From: Aliarcobacter butzleri
GTDB lineage: Bacteria > Campylobacterota > Campylobacteria > Campylobacterales > Arcobacteraceae
Direction of reading: 5' to 3'
Length of the DNA: 7,289 nucleotides
Assembly (NCBI GenBank): GCA_012522985.1
Contig: JAAYJJ010000177.1
Coordinates: forward strand, 1-7,289
The position numbers and the translations under genes are program-made. Each line of letters begins with the position of its first letter. The stretch's first letter is position 1. Below the pieces are notes generated by a model. That model did not search any database and had not been told where the DNA came from. It saw only the letters and a list, made by a program, of their open reading frames with translations. Shown piece by piece: positions 1-6,188 of the stretch.

Positions 1-393
1 ATTTAAACCATCAAATATCATACAGTTTGCATTATTAAAATTTGTAATAACTGCTAATTTAATATTATTTTTTACTACATACGCAACACATGATCCATAA
101 TATGGATGATTTGACTAAAAATTATCACTTCCATCTATAGGATCTATTATAAACAGACCCTCTTTATCTAAAGAAGAGGAGTTTACAAAACCTCTCTCTT
201 CTGTATTTATATCAGCAAACTTTAAAAGGTGCTTTATAAAAATCTCTTCAGCTTTGAGATCTATAACACTACTACAATCTCCTCCAGCACCCCTAACTCC
301 CGTAAAATCAAAATCATCAATAGTTAAAGACTCTTTTATATATCTATAAACCTCTATATTTGCCTCTATTATTGCTTGTTTAATCTTTTGCAT
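1..393 (-). pseudogene. inositol monophosphatase family protein, interrupted by in-frame TAG, 3' end outside window
   Basis: The family consists of metal-dependent phosphatases acting on inositol phosphates, fructose bisphosphate or PAP; the substrate cannot be told here. Visible residues include a Glu-Glu pair (65-66) and the metal-binding signature DPIDGSDNF (84-92), whose Asp84 and Asp87 are expected Mg2+ ligands. Codon 93 is TAG (117-115). Beyond it the same frame stays open for 38 codons to the window edge and continues with the expected SNHPYYGSCVAY, so the break is one nonsense codon, not a frameshift. Family members are about 250 residues; a 92-residue product would lack most of the fold, including the C-terminal Asp ligand. 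The ATG at 393 lies 14 bp inside the end of the pgi frame with no clear Shine-Dalgarno, suggesting translational coupling. Next to pgi, a gluconeogenic fructose-bisphosphatase role is conceivable but unproven. The stop may be a true mutation or a sequencing error. Confidence 0.8.
115..117 (-). other. in-frame amber codon interrupting the IMPase-family gene
   Basis: The plus-strand cta reads TAG on the minus strand, directly after the DPIDGSDNF metal motif and before SNHPYYG. Relatives usually carry a hydrophobic residue such as Leu here, and TTG to TAG is a single substitution. Confidence 0.8.
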
Positions 394-1591
394 AACTTAA
401 CTTATTTTTTAAGATTATCTTTCCAGCTTCTACACCGGGTTGATCATATGTATTGATTTGAACAAACTTACCTACTACTGATGTAAGAAGTTGAAAAGTA
501 AACATCAATTTTGCTATATTATACTCATCAACCCTATTTATAGTTATTACATCTTAAGGGATATCTTTTAGATTTGATACAGACTCTATTGTTGCATTGG
601 CTTGTTCATCTATAAGTTTTGCAAATTTTAAACCATCAACATAAGTTAAGTCATCAAAACCATCCATAGTATTAAGAGGTATTGTAGTATCATCTTCAAA
701 ATCTTCAACCTTTATAAAGGTTATAGTTTTATCTCTTTTTCCTTCGGCAATAAGCTGTAAAAATGAGTGTTGATCTACAGGTCCAATAAGTCCAATAGGA
801 GTTAAACCTTGTCTTGTACCATTGATATTAAACTTACCCAAACTCTCTCCCCAAAGCTGAATATACCACTTATTAAAGCCCTCTAAAGATGTGGAGTAAC
901 TAAAAACAACATTAATATTAAATCTATTTTTATTTTCTACCATAAACCTTGCTTTTTCCATAATAGCATCATAAAAACTTCCTTGCGAGAAAAAGTTATT
1001 TCTTATTTTAGCTGCACCTAGTAGCATATTATCTATATCTACTCCTATAATAGCAAGTGGTAGCAATCCAACAGCACTAAAAACAGAGAACCTTCCACCT
1101 ACATTTTTAGGTATTTCAAATGTTTTCATATTGTGTTTTTTGGCAAAAGTTGTTAATTTTGAGTCATTTTCACTTATAATTACACAATTTTCACTACTCA
1201 TATTTACTAAAGATGAAAAATATTTAAAAATACTAATAGTTTCTATAGTATTGCCTGATTTACTTATAACTATAAACATAGTATTATTTAGATCTATTCT
1301 TTGGAGACTAAGTTTAATATCTGTAGGATCAGTAGATTCAAAAAAATGCAACTTTTTATCATACTCTTTTCTTCTTAGTAAAAACTGATATATAGCAAAA
1401 GTTCCAAGAGTACTCCCTCCTATGCCAATAACAGCAATATCTTTTTGTTTTACATTTTTAGCAAACTCTTTATATTTACTTGTATCTTGCAAAGGAAGAT
1501 TATAATATCCTATTACATCAATCTCCTCTTTTAAAGAGTCAAAAATAGTCTCATTTGATTTGATTTGATAAAAACTCTTTTTATATTTCAT
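380..1591 (-). pseudogene. pgi: glucose-6-phosphate isomerase, interrupted by in-frame TAA
   Basis: Pgi interconverts glucose 6-phosphate and fructose 6-phosphate in the cytoplasm. Numbered from the ATG at 1591, the protein shows GIGGST (56-61), the sugar-phosphate SIS motif SKSGNTIET (110-118), GGRFSVFS (165-172), WGESLGK with the expected catalytic Glu249, and DQHSF with His275. Codon 346 is TAA (556-554). The same frame then continues for 57 residues, containing TSVVGK and YDQPGVEAGK (Gln384, Lys391), to a natural TAA at 382-380. The restored length, about 403 residues, fits Campylobacterota Pgi. A 345-residue product would lack active-site Gln and Lys and should be inactive. I chose this ATG because AAGAAG lies 5 nt upstream; longer in-frame starts (ATG at 1651, TTG at 1696) lack a ribosome site, add non-conserved residues and would fill or overlap the recO promoter region. 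A weak -10-like TATATT at 1635-1630 could serve it. Identity is secure; whether the stop is real is not. Confidence 0.88.
554..556 (-). other. in-frame ochre codon interrupting pgi
   Basis: The plus-strand tta reads TAA on the minus strand, between KDIP and DVITINRVDEYN of the Pgi frame. The frame is the same before and after, and the downstream 57 residues carry the C-terminal Pgi signature, so this is not the natural end of the gene. Confidence 0.85.
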
Positions 1592-1596
1592 AAAAA

Positions 1597-1602
1597 CTTC
1601 TT
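1597..1602 (-). promoter_or_regulatory. ribosome binding site of pgi
   Basis: AAGAAG on the minus strand, 5 nt before the ATG at 1591. It is a modest Shine-Dalgarno match, but the alternative upstream starts have none, so it favours the shorter N-terminus. Confidence 0.5.
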
Positions 1603-1674
1603 TTATTATGGATTTATTTAAATTTGAAGAATATACTACTAAAATATTCATAACTTTTAGCTTAAGGGCTTTTT

Positions 1675-1683
1675 TGATACAAT
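1675..1683 (+). promoter_or_regulatory. extended -10 promoter element of the recO-pdxJ-pdxA-pldA operon
   Basis: TGATACAAT matches the extended -10 form TGnTATAAT at all but one position. No convincing -35 is seen, which is usual for sigma-70-type promoters of this group. The predicted start of transcription is about 1690, immediately before the recO ATG, leaving almost no 5' leader. Confidence 0.42.
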
Positions 1684-1690
1684 ACTCTTT

Positions 1691-2308
1691 ATGCAAGGTT
1701 TTATTATCGATATCAAAAAAGTAAAAGATGAAGATTTAATTGTCTCAATATTATCAAAAGATGGAGTCTATAATCTATACCGTTTTTATGGAGCTAGACA
1801 CTCTACTTTAAATATTGGTTATATGATAGACTTTGAAATTGATACAAACTTAAAAGGTGGACTTCATAGGTTAAAAGATGTATTACAATTAGGTTTTAGT
1901 TGGATGGGTGATTTTGAAAAGATGTATAATTGGCAAAGATTTATCAAACTTTTCTATCCTCATTTAAAAGAGATTGGTTCTTTAGATGAGTTTTATTTTA
2001 ATTTATTAAATAATCTACTTACCAAAATATCAAAACAAAACACCAAAAGAGCGTTACTAGAGGCATATACAAACCTACTTGAATATGAAGGAAGACTACA
2101 TAAAGAGCAAACTTGTCTTTTATGTGAAGAGCCTATAGAAGAAAATTTATCTTTAGTGAGAGGATTTTTACCAACACATTCAAGATGTAGTTACTCAAAA
2201 GTTTTTAATTCACAAACTATAGAAGAGCTTTTTAACCAAAAATCAGCTATAAATCTAAGTGATGATGAAATTGATTATTTATGGAATATAATATTACAAG
2301 GATTATAA
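1691..2308 (+). CDS. recO: DNA repair protein RecO
   Basis: RecO binds DNA and, with RecR, helps load RecA onto SSB-coated single strands during recombinational repair. The 205-residue protein has an N-terminal beta-rich, OB-fold-like part (1 to about 70) beginning MQGFIIDIKKVKDEDLIV and containing YRFYGARHS, a helical middle, and a cysteine cluster Cys142-x2-Cys145 with His163 and Cys166 that may be a reduced zinc site. At about 200 residues it is shorter than the E. coli protein, as is usual in Campylobacterota, where the gene is often annotated as hypothetical. The ATG at 1691 fits the conserved MQG start but has no Shine-Dalgarno sequence. The extended -10 box ends only 7 nt upstream, so the message may be leaderless. 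It is the first gene of the operon; its TAA shares one base with the pdxJ ATG. The match is by sequence pattern only. Confidence 0.83.
   Translation: MQGFIIDIKKVKDEDLIVSILSKDGVYNLYRFYGARHSTLNIGYMIDFEIDTNLKGGLHRLKDVLQLGFSWMGDFEKMYNWQRFIKLFYPHLKEIGSLDEFYFNLLNNLLTKISKQNTKRALLEAYTNLLEYEGRLHKEQTCLLCEEPIEENLSLVRGFLPTHSRCSYSKVFNSQTIEELFNQKSAINLSDDEIDYLWNIILQGL
2298..2302 (+). promoter_or_regulatory. ribosome binding site setting the pdxJ start
   Basis: AAGGA lies 5 nt before the ATG at 2308, inside the last codons of recO. It supports MKLGVNIDH as the N-terminus rather than the in-frame ATG at 2281, which would add nine residues foreign to PdxJ. Confidence 0.65.
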
Positions 2309-3096
2309 TGAAATTAGGTGTAAACATAGATCATATCGCAGTTTTAAGAGAAGCAAGAAAAATAAATGATCCAAATCCACTAGATGCTCTTGGTATTTGC
2401 AAACTAGCTGGAGCAGAACAAATAACTATCCACTTAAGAGAAGATAGAAGACATATTCATGATATGGATGCACAAAACATTATCAACACTTCACCTTTGC
2501 CTGTAAACTTGGAGTGCTCTATAAATAGTGAAATTATAGATATTGTTTGTGATATGAAGCCTTATAGAGTTACTCTTGTACCTGAAAATAGGCAAGAAGT
2601 TACCACTGAAGGTGGACTTAGCTTAACTAATAATTATGAAAAAATAAAAAAAGCTATAGATAAACTACAAGCAAATGATATAGAAATATCACTTTTTATA
2701 GATCCAAGTATAGAGGCTGTAAATTACTCAAAAATGTTAAATAGCAACTGGGTTGAGTTCCATACAGGAAGCTTTGCAAATATCTATGCAATGCTCTATT
2801 CTAATCTAAAAAGAACCCATCATAGTATCAAAGAGCTAGAACTTTCAACAAAAGAACTAAAACAGATGTTAGAAAAATCTATAAAAGATATAGAAAACTC
2901 TTCATTTGAAGCAAATAAACTAGGGCTAAAAGTAGCTGCTGGGCATGGACTTAATTATCAAAATACAAAAGATATACTTCACATAAAAGAGATAGAAGAG
3001 CTTAATATTGGACAAAGTATTGTAGCTAGAAGTGTATTTGTAGGACTTTATCAAGCTATTATAGATATGAAACAACTAATAAGTAATAACAAATGA
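2308..3096 (+). CDS. pdxJ: pyridoxine 5'-phosphate synthase PdxJ
   Basis: PdxJ condenses 1-deoxy-D-xylulose 5-phosphate with 3-amino-2-oxopropyl phosphate to form pyridoxine 5'-phosphate, the closing step of this vitamin B6 route in the cytoplasm. The 262-residue protein is a TIM-barrel type with family motifs in order: GVNIDHIAVLREAR (4-17), IHLREDRRHI (41-50, His42 catalytic by alignment with E. coli His45), NLECS with Glu69, TLVPENRQEVTTEGG (89-103), EFHTGSFA (150-157), AGHGLN (211-216, His213) and NIGQSIVARSVF (233-244). All three expected catalytic residues are present. The region at about 165-200 is longer than in E. coli, a usual Campylobacterota trait. The ATG overlaps the recO stop by one base and the TGA overlaps the pdxA ATG by four, so expression is probably coupled in both directions. 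The neighbouring pdxA supplies its amino-ketone substrate. Confidence 0.96.
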   Translation: MKLGVNIDHIAVLREARKINDPNPLDALGICKLAGAEQITIHLREDRRHIHDMDAQNIINTSPLPVNLECSINSEIIDIVCDMKPYRVTLVPENRQEVTTEGGLSLTNNYEKIKKAIDKLQANDIEISLFIDPSIEAVNYSKMLNSNWVEFHTGSFANIYAMLYSNLKRTHHSIKELELSTKELKQMLEKSIKDIENSSFEANKLGLKVAAGHGLNYQNTKDILHIKEIEELNIGQSIVARSVFVGLYQAIIDMKQLISNNK

Positions 3097-4010
3097 AAAA
3101 AATAGCTATAAGTATAGGTGATTTAAATGGTATTGGTTTAGAAATAGCTATACAAGCCCATAAAGAGATATCCAAACTATGCCATCCTATCTATTGTATC
3201 AATGAAACACTACTAAATCAAGGTTTAAAACTTTTAGAGAATAAAAAACCTAATAATTTTATACTTTACAATACAAAAGGTGATTTTATTATAAAGCCAT
3301 CAAAGATATGCAAAAAAAGTGGACTTTACTCATATAATTCTTTTTTAGATGCTATAAATTTAGCCAAAAATAAAGAAGTTGATGCTATTGTCACACTTCC
3401 AATCAACAAACTATCTTGGGCAAAAGCGGGTATTAAATACCATGGACATACAGAAGTACTAAGAGATATATTTAAAAAAGAGGCTATTATGATGTTAGGT
3501 TGTAAGGAGCTTTTTGTTGCATTATTTACAGAACATATCCCACTAAAAGATGTTAGTTCAAAGATAAAAACCAAAGATCTTAGTAGATTTTTATTAAATT
3601 TTCACAAAAGTGTAAATATAGAAAAAATAGCTGTTTTAGCACTCAATCCTCATGCAGGAGATGGTGGAGTTTTGGGTAATGAAGAAAAAAAGATAATAAA
3701 AGCTATCAAAAAAGCAAACAAAAGTTTAGATAAAAAATGTTTTTTTGGTCCAATAGTTCCAGATATTGCTTTTACACCACATAATAGAAAGAACTTTACA
3801 CATTTTGTTGCAATGTATCATGATCAAGGTTTAGCTCCACTAAAGGCTCTTTATTTTGATGAAAGTATTAATGCAAGTTTAAATTTACCAATTATAAGAA
3901 CTTCAGTTGATCATGGTACTGCTTTTGATATAGCATATAAAAAGAATCCTAATATAAACTTAACAAGCTATATCAACTCTATAAAAGAAGCACTAAGACT
4001 TATAGGCTAA
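3093..4010 (+). CDS. pdxA: 4-hydroxythreonine-4-phosphate dehydrogenase PdxA
   Basis: PdxA oxidises 4-phospho-hydroxy-L-threonine with NAD(P)+; the product decarboxylates to 3-amino-2-oxopropyl phosphate, the PdxJ substrate. The 305-residue protein is slightly shorter than E. coli PdxA (329). Motifs: SIGDLNGIGLE (7-17), TLPINK (101-106), HGHTE (117-121, His119), TEHIPL (146-151, His148), LNPHAGDGG (184-192, His187), FTPHN (227-231), MYHDQGLAPLK (241-251, His243) and IRTSVDHGTAFDIA (268-281). His148, His187 and His243 fit the three zinc ligands of E. coli PdxA in order and approximate spacing. The ATG lies within an ATGA overlap with the pdxJ stop and has no strong Shine-Dalgarno, so it probably depends on ribosomes finishing pdxJ. 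pldA follows after 2 bp. The pairing with pdxJ makes the function very secure. Confidence 0.96.
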   Translation: MKKIAISIGDLNGIGLEIAIQAHKEISKLCHPIYCINETLLNQGLKLLENKKPNNFILYNTKGDFIIKPSKICKKSGLYSYNSFLDAINLAKNKEVDAIVTLPINKLSWAKAGIKYHGHTEVLRDIFKKEAIMMLGCKELFVALFTEHIPLKDVSSKIKTKDLSRFLLNFHKSVNIEKIAVLALNPHAGDGGVLGNEEKKIIKAIKKANKSLDKKCFFGPIVPDIAFTPHNRKNFTHFVAMYHDQGLAPLKALYFDESINASLNLPIIRTSVDHGTAFDIAYKKNPNINLTSYINSIKEALRLIG

Positions 4011-4012
4011 GT

Positions 4013-5002
4013 ATGAAAAAAGTAATATGCTTTATATTTTTATGTTTAGTACTTCAAGCAGATGAAAATATAGAACTATTTGAAAAAGCTCAACTTCTAG
4101 AAAAAAAAGGCAACTATAAAGAAGCTATGCTTATATACAAAGAACTTGCATTACAAAAAAATCCCATAGAGCAAGTTGAACATCACAATCATGAAAGAAG
4201 CTCTTTTTTCAAAAATCAAATTAGCTTTGATGATATGGAAACAGCCTCAACAGTTGAGCAAATAATCAGTTCGGAGTTTGATTTATATGCTTATAAAACA
4301 AACTATTTTGCCCCTATTTCATATACAAATAAAAAAGAAGAAGATAGAAAAAAAATTGAAACTAAATTTCAAATAAGTATTAGAAAGCCAATAGCTTATA
4401 ATATTTTAGGATTTAATGAATCTATAGAACTAGCTTATACGCAAACATCTTGGTGGCAAATATATGAAAAATCAAGTCCTTTTAGAGAAAACAACTACAA
4501 TCCTGAAATATTTGCCCTATTTTTAAATAAAAACTCAAACTCTACTTTAAAAGCAGCTAAGATTGGATTTATTCATAGCTCAAATGGAGAAAAAGGAGAG
4601 CTATCAAGATCTTGGAATAGAGTATATCTACAAGGTACTTATAGATTTGCAGATCTTTTTATTCAACCAACTATTTGGTATAGAATACCTGAAAAATCCA
4701 AACAAGATGAGTATGATCCTTATGGAGATGATAATCCAGATATTTTAAAATACTATGGACATGGCGAACTTAGTTTTATCTATCCATACAAAAAAAATAT
4801 CTTCACACTTAATGTAAGAAATAATCTTAGAAAATCAAACAAAGGATTTATGGAACTAACTTGGACATATCCACTTGATAATAACTCTAGATTTAGTAAA
4901 TATTTTGGATATGTAAGCTTATCAAGTGGCTATGGAGATGGCTTAACAGAGTACAAAGAAAATATAAAAAGAGCTACTATAGGTATAGCCTTTTCTAGGT
5001 AG
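4013..5002 (+). CDS. pldA: outer membrane phospholipase A (OMPLA)
   Basis: OMPLA is an outer-membrane beta-barrel acyl hydrolase that cleaves phospholipids reaching the outer leaflet. The 329-residue protein has a signal peptide (about 1-16, ending LVLQA before DE). A helical TPR-like stretch with EKKGNYKEAMLIYKEL (30-45) lies before the barrel. The catalytic block GFIHSSNGEKGELSRSWNR (185-203) gives the triad His188, Ser190, Asn202, with the same spacing as E. coli His142, Ser144, Asn156; Ser198 corresponds to the calcium-site Ser152. Alternating hydrophobic and aromatic strands continue to a C-terminal IGIAFSR, where the usual terminal Phe is followed by two residues. It starts 2 bp after pdxA with only a weak AGG ribosome site, so it is probably translated by coupling as the last operon gene. 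It has no metabolic link to vitamin B6. The family call is firm; the function of the N-terminal helices is unknown. Confidence 0.92.
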   Translation: MKKVICFIFLCLVLQADENIELFEKAQLLEKKGNYKEAMLIYKELALQKNPIEQVEHHNHERSSFFKNQISFDDMETASTVEQIISSEFDLYAYKTNYFAPISYTNKKEEDRKKIETKFQISIRKPIAYNILGFNESIELAYTQTSWWQIYEKSSPFRENNYNPEIFALFLNKNSNSTLKAAKIGFIHSSNGEKGELSRSWNRVYLQGTYRFADLFIQPTIWYRIPEKSKQDEYDPYGDDNPDILKYYGHGELSFIYPYKKNIFTLNVRNNLRKSNKGFMELTWTYPLDNNSRFSKYFGYVSLSSGYGDGLTEYKENIKRATIGIAFSR

Positions 5003-5033
5003 TTTAAGCAAAATAGTTTAATGATACCTTTTT
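4995..5033 (+). terminator. possible weak Rho-independent terminator of the recO-pldA operon
   Basis: AGGTA (4997-5001) can pair with TACCT (5025-5029), with an inner TTAA/TTAA pairing, and five T follow (5029-5033). The stem is short and AT-rich and lies within the end of the opposing HIT gene, so this is tentative. Confidence 0.22.
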
Positions 5034-5492
5034 AAGCCTTTTATAAATCTCTTCAAAATCTACACTATAAACCCTAGTCTCTCCTATAGTAGTAATAAAA
5101 TTTGTATCACCATACCATCTAGGAACCAAATGAAGATGAATATGCTCCTCTATACCAGCACCACCAACTCCACCTAGATTCATACCAAGATTTACACCTT
5201 TTGCGTTTAGCTCATTTTTAAGCATAGTAACACCTTTTTGAGCTAATAAAGAGATATGACTCCATATCAAAGGATCTAAATCCTCAAGATTATTTGTATG
5301 AAAATGAGGAATTATCATAAAATGCCCTGGGGAGTAAGGGTAGCGATTCATTACTACAAAACAATACTCATCTTTATATAATACTCCTAACTCTTCATCA
5401 TCTTTACTTTTACTTATATGGCAAAAAACACAACCATTATTTTGATCTTTTGCCACATAATCATATCTCCATGGAGCATATACTCTTTGCAA
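5004..5492 (-). CDS. HIT family hydrolase/nucleotidyltransferase (Ap4A phosphorylase-like)
   Basis: HIT proteins act on nucleotide phosphate bonds such as dinucleoside polyphosphates or AMP conjugates, in the cytoplasm. The 162-residue protein shows a CVFC pair (Cys21, Cys24), possibly zinc-binding, YPYSPGHFMIIP (51-62), NLGMNLG (101-107) and the histidine triad EHIHLHLVPRW (116-126), with His119 the expected nucleophile. The GAGIEEH...VPRWYGDTNF arrangement resembles the mycobacterial diadenosine tetraphosphate phosphorylase branch rather than Hint proteins; the exact substrate is inferred only. The start is TTG at 5492: GAGGA sits 6 nt upstream and MQRVYAPWRYDYV is a natural N-terminus for this branch, while no suitable ATG exists in frame. 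It begins 2 bp after yceI, so the two should be cotranscribed, and ends 1 bp from the convergent pldA. Confidence 0.9.
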   Translation of the reverse strand: MQRVYAPWRYDYVAKDQNNGCVFCHISKSKDDEELGVLYKDEYCFVVMNRYPYSPGHFMIIPHFHTNNLEDLDPLIWSHISLLAQKGVTMLKNELNAKGVNLGMNLGGVGGAGIEEHIHLHLVPRWYGDTNFITTIGETRVYSVDFEEIYKRLKKVSLNYFA

Positions 5493-5494
5493 TC

Positions 5495-6085
5495 TTAGTC
5501 CTCTATAACAGTAGCTTCTATTTCTACTTGGATAAGAACATCATCTCCAACTGCTACACCACCAAGCTCTATCATTTTGTTCCAATTAAGCCCAAAATCT
5601 TTTCTATTGACTTTACCATCTATACTAAATCCAACTTTTGTTTTTCCTGTAAAATCTTTTATTACTCCGTTGATTGTAGTATTAAGCTCAACTGCCTTTG
5701 TTACACCTCTCATAGTAAGATCTCCTACTAAAATACCGTTACTATCAGATAGTTTTTTATACTCTTTCATAACAAATCTTAGCTCTGGATGGTTAGGAAC
5801 ATCGAAAAAATCAGCACTTCTTAGATGATCGTCTCTATCTTTTATACCAGTATCTATTGTTTTTGCATTAACAGTTGCATCAAATGATTTAAATGTTTTT
5901 GAAGCAATATCAAAATCTATATCTCCATCAAACTCTTTAAATTTTCCTTTTACATTGGAAATCATCATATGCTTAACACTAAAAGCAACTTCACTATGAG
6001 CCTGATCTATCAAAAGCTCAGCAGCACTTGCACTAAGTCCGCAAGTTAAAATCCCTGCTAATAATATGTTTCTCAATCTAGTCAT
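5495..6085 (-). CDS. YceI family periplasmic protein
   Basis: YceI-type proteins are secreted lipocalin-like beta barrels that bind long isoprenoid or other amphiphilic lipids; their physiological role is poorly settled. The 196-residue protein has a signal peptide (about 1-21, hydrophobic LLAGIL core, cleavage likely at ASA before AE). Family motifs follow: DQAHSEVAFSVKHMM (27-41), KFKEFDGDIDFD (48-59), IKDRDDHLRSADFFDV (81-96), GDLTMRGVTKAVEL (121-134), GFSIDGKVNRKDFGLNWN (152-169) and a final VGDDVLIQVEIEA. Length matches E. coli YceI (191). The ATG at 6085 has a strong GGAGG at 6096-6092. Cys15 in the signal peptide follows Thr, so a lipoprotein is unlikely. It leads a two-gene unit with the HIT gene; no functional link between them is known. 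Confidence 0.94.
   Translation of the reverse strand: MTRLRNILLAGILTCGLSASAAELLIDQAHSEVAFSVKHMMISNVKGKFKEFDGDIDFDIASKTFKSFDATVNAKTIDTGIKDRDDHLRSADFFDVPNHPELRFVMKEYKKLSDSNGILVGDLTMRGVTKAVELNTTINGVIKDFTGKTKVGFSIDGKVNRKDFGLNWNKMIELGGVAVGDDVLIQVEIEATVIED
5499..5503 (-). promoter_or_regulatory. ribosome binding site supporting the TTG start of the HIT gene
   Basis: GAGGA on the minus strand, contained in the last codons of yceI and 6 nt from the TTG at 5492. It is the best evidence that translation starts at this non-ATG codon. Confidence 0.6.
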
Positions 6086-6135
6086 TGTATGCCTCCAAAA
6101 ATAATGATAATGTAAGCTTAGTATAATAATCTTTA

Positions 6136-6141
6136 ATTATA
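6136..6141 (-). promoter_or_regulatory. candidate -10 box for yceI-HIT
   Basis: A perfect TATAAT on the minus strand lies about 50 nt before the yceI ATG, with a poor -35-like TTATCA at 6162-6157 (15-nt spacer). A second candidate, TATACT, lies at 6125-6120. Either would leave a leader of a few tens of bases that includes the GGAGG ribosome site. AT-rich intergenic DNA makes chance matches common. Confidence 0.35.
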
Positions 6142-6188
6142 TCTTAAACTTTTTATTGATAATCTTTTATAAGTTTTTTTAATATCGT

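Noticed and set aside
115..556. Stop-codon reassignment in this organism
   Set aside because: TAA ends recO, pdxA, HIT, yceI and murF, TAG ends pldA and TGA ends pdxJ, all at family-typical positions.
1592..1696. Longer pgi starting at TTG 1696 or ATG 1651
   Set aside because: No ribosome site at either codon, the added residues do not resemble Pgi, and the extension would cover the recO promoter region and, for TTG, overlap the recO start. The ATG at 1591 has AAGAAG 5 nt upstream and gives the usual length.
2281..2307. pdxJ starting at the ATG at 2281
   Set aside because: The extra nine residues are not part of PdxJ, and AAGGA is placed for the ATG at 2308.
5450..5828. Plus-strand open frames opposite yceI
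   Set aside because: They are antisense to a gene with clear YceI family motifs; their translations show no recognisable domain and no good ribosome site.
6039..6053. Lipobox around Cys15 of the YceI-family protein
   Set aside because: The residue before Cys is Thr rather than Gly, Ala or Ser, and a standard ASA signal-peptidase I site follows.
6146..6180. AAACTT...AAGTTTTTTT inverted repeat in the murF-yceI gap as a terminator
   Set aside because: The stem is six AT-rich pairs with a loop of about 19 nt, and its T run is on the plus strand, where no gene ends.
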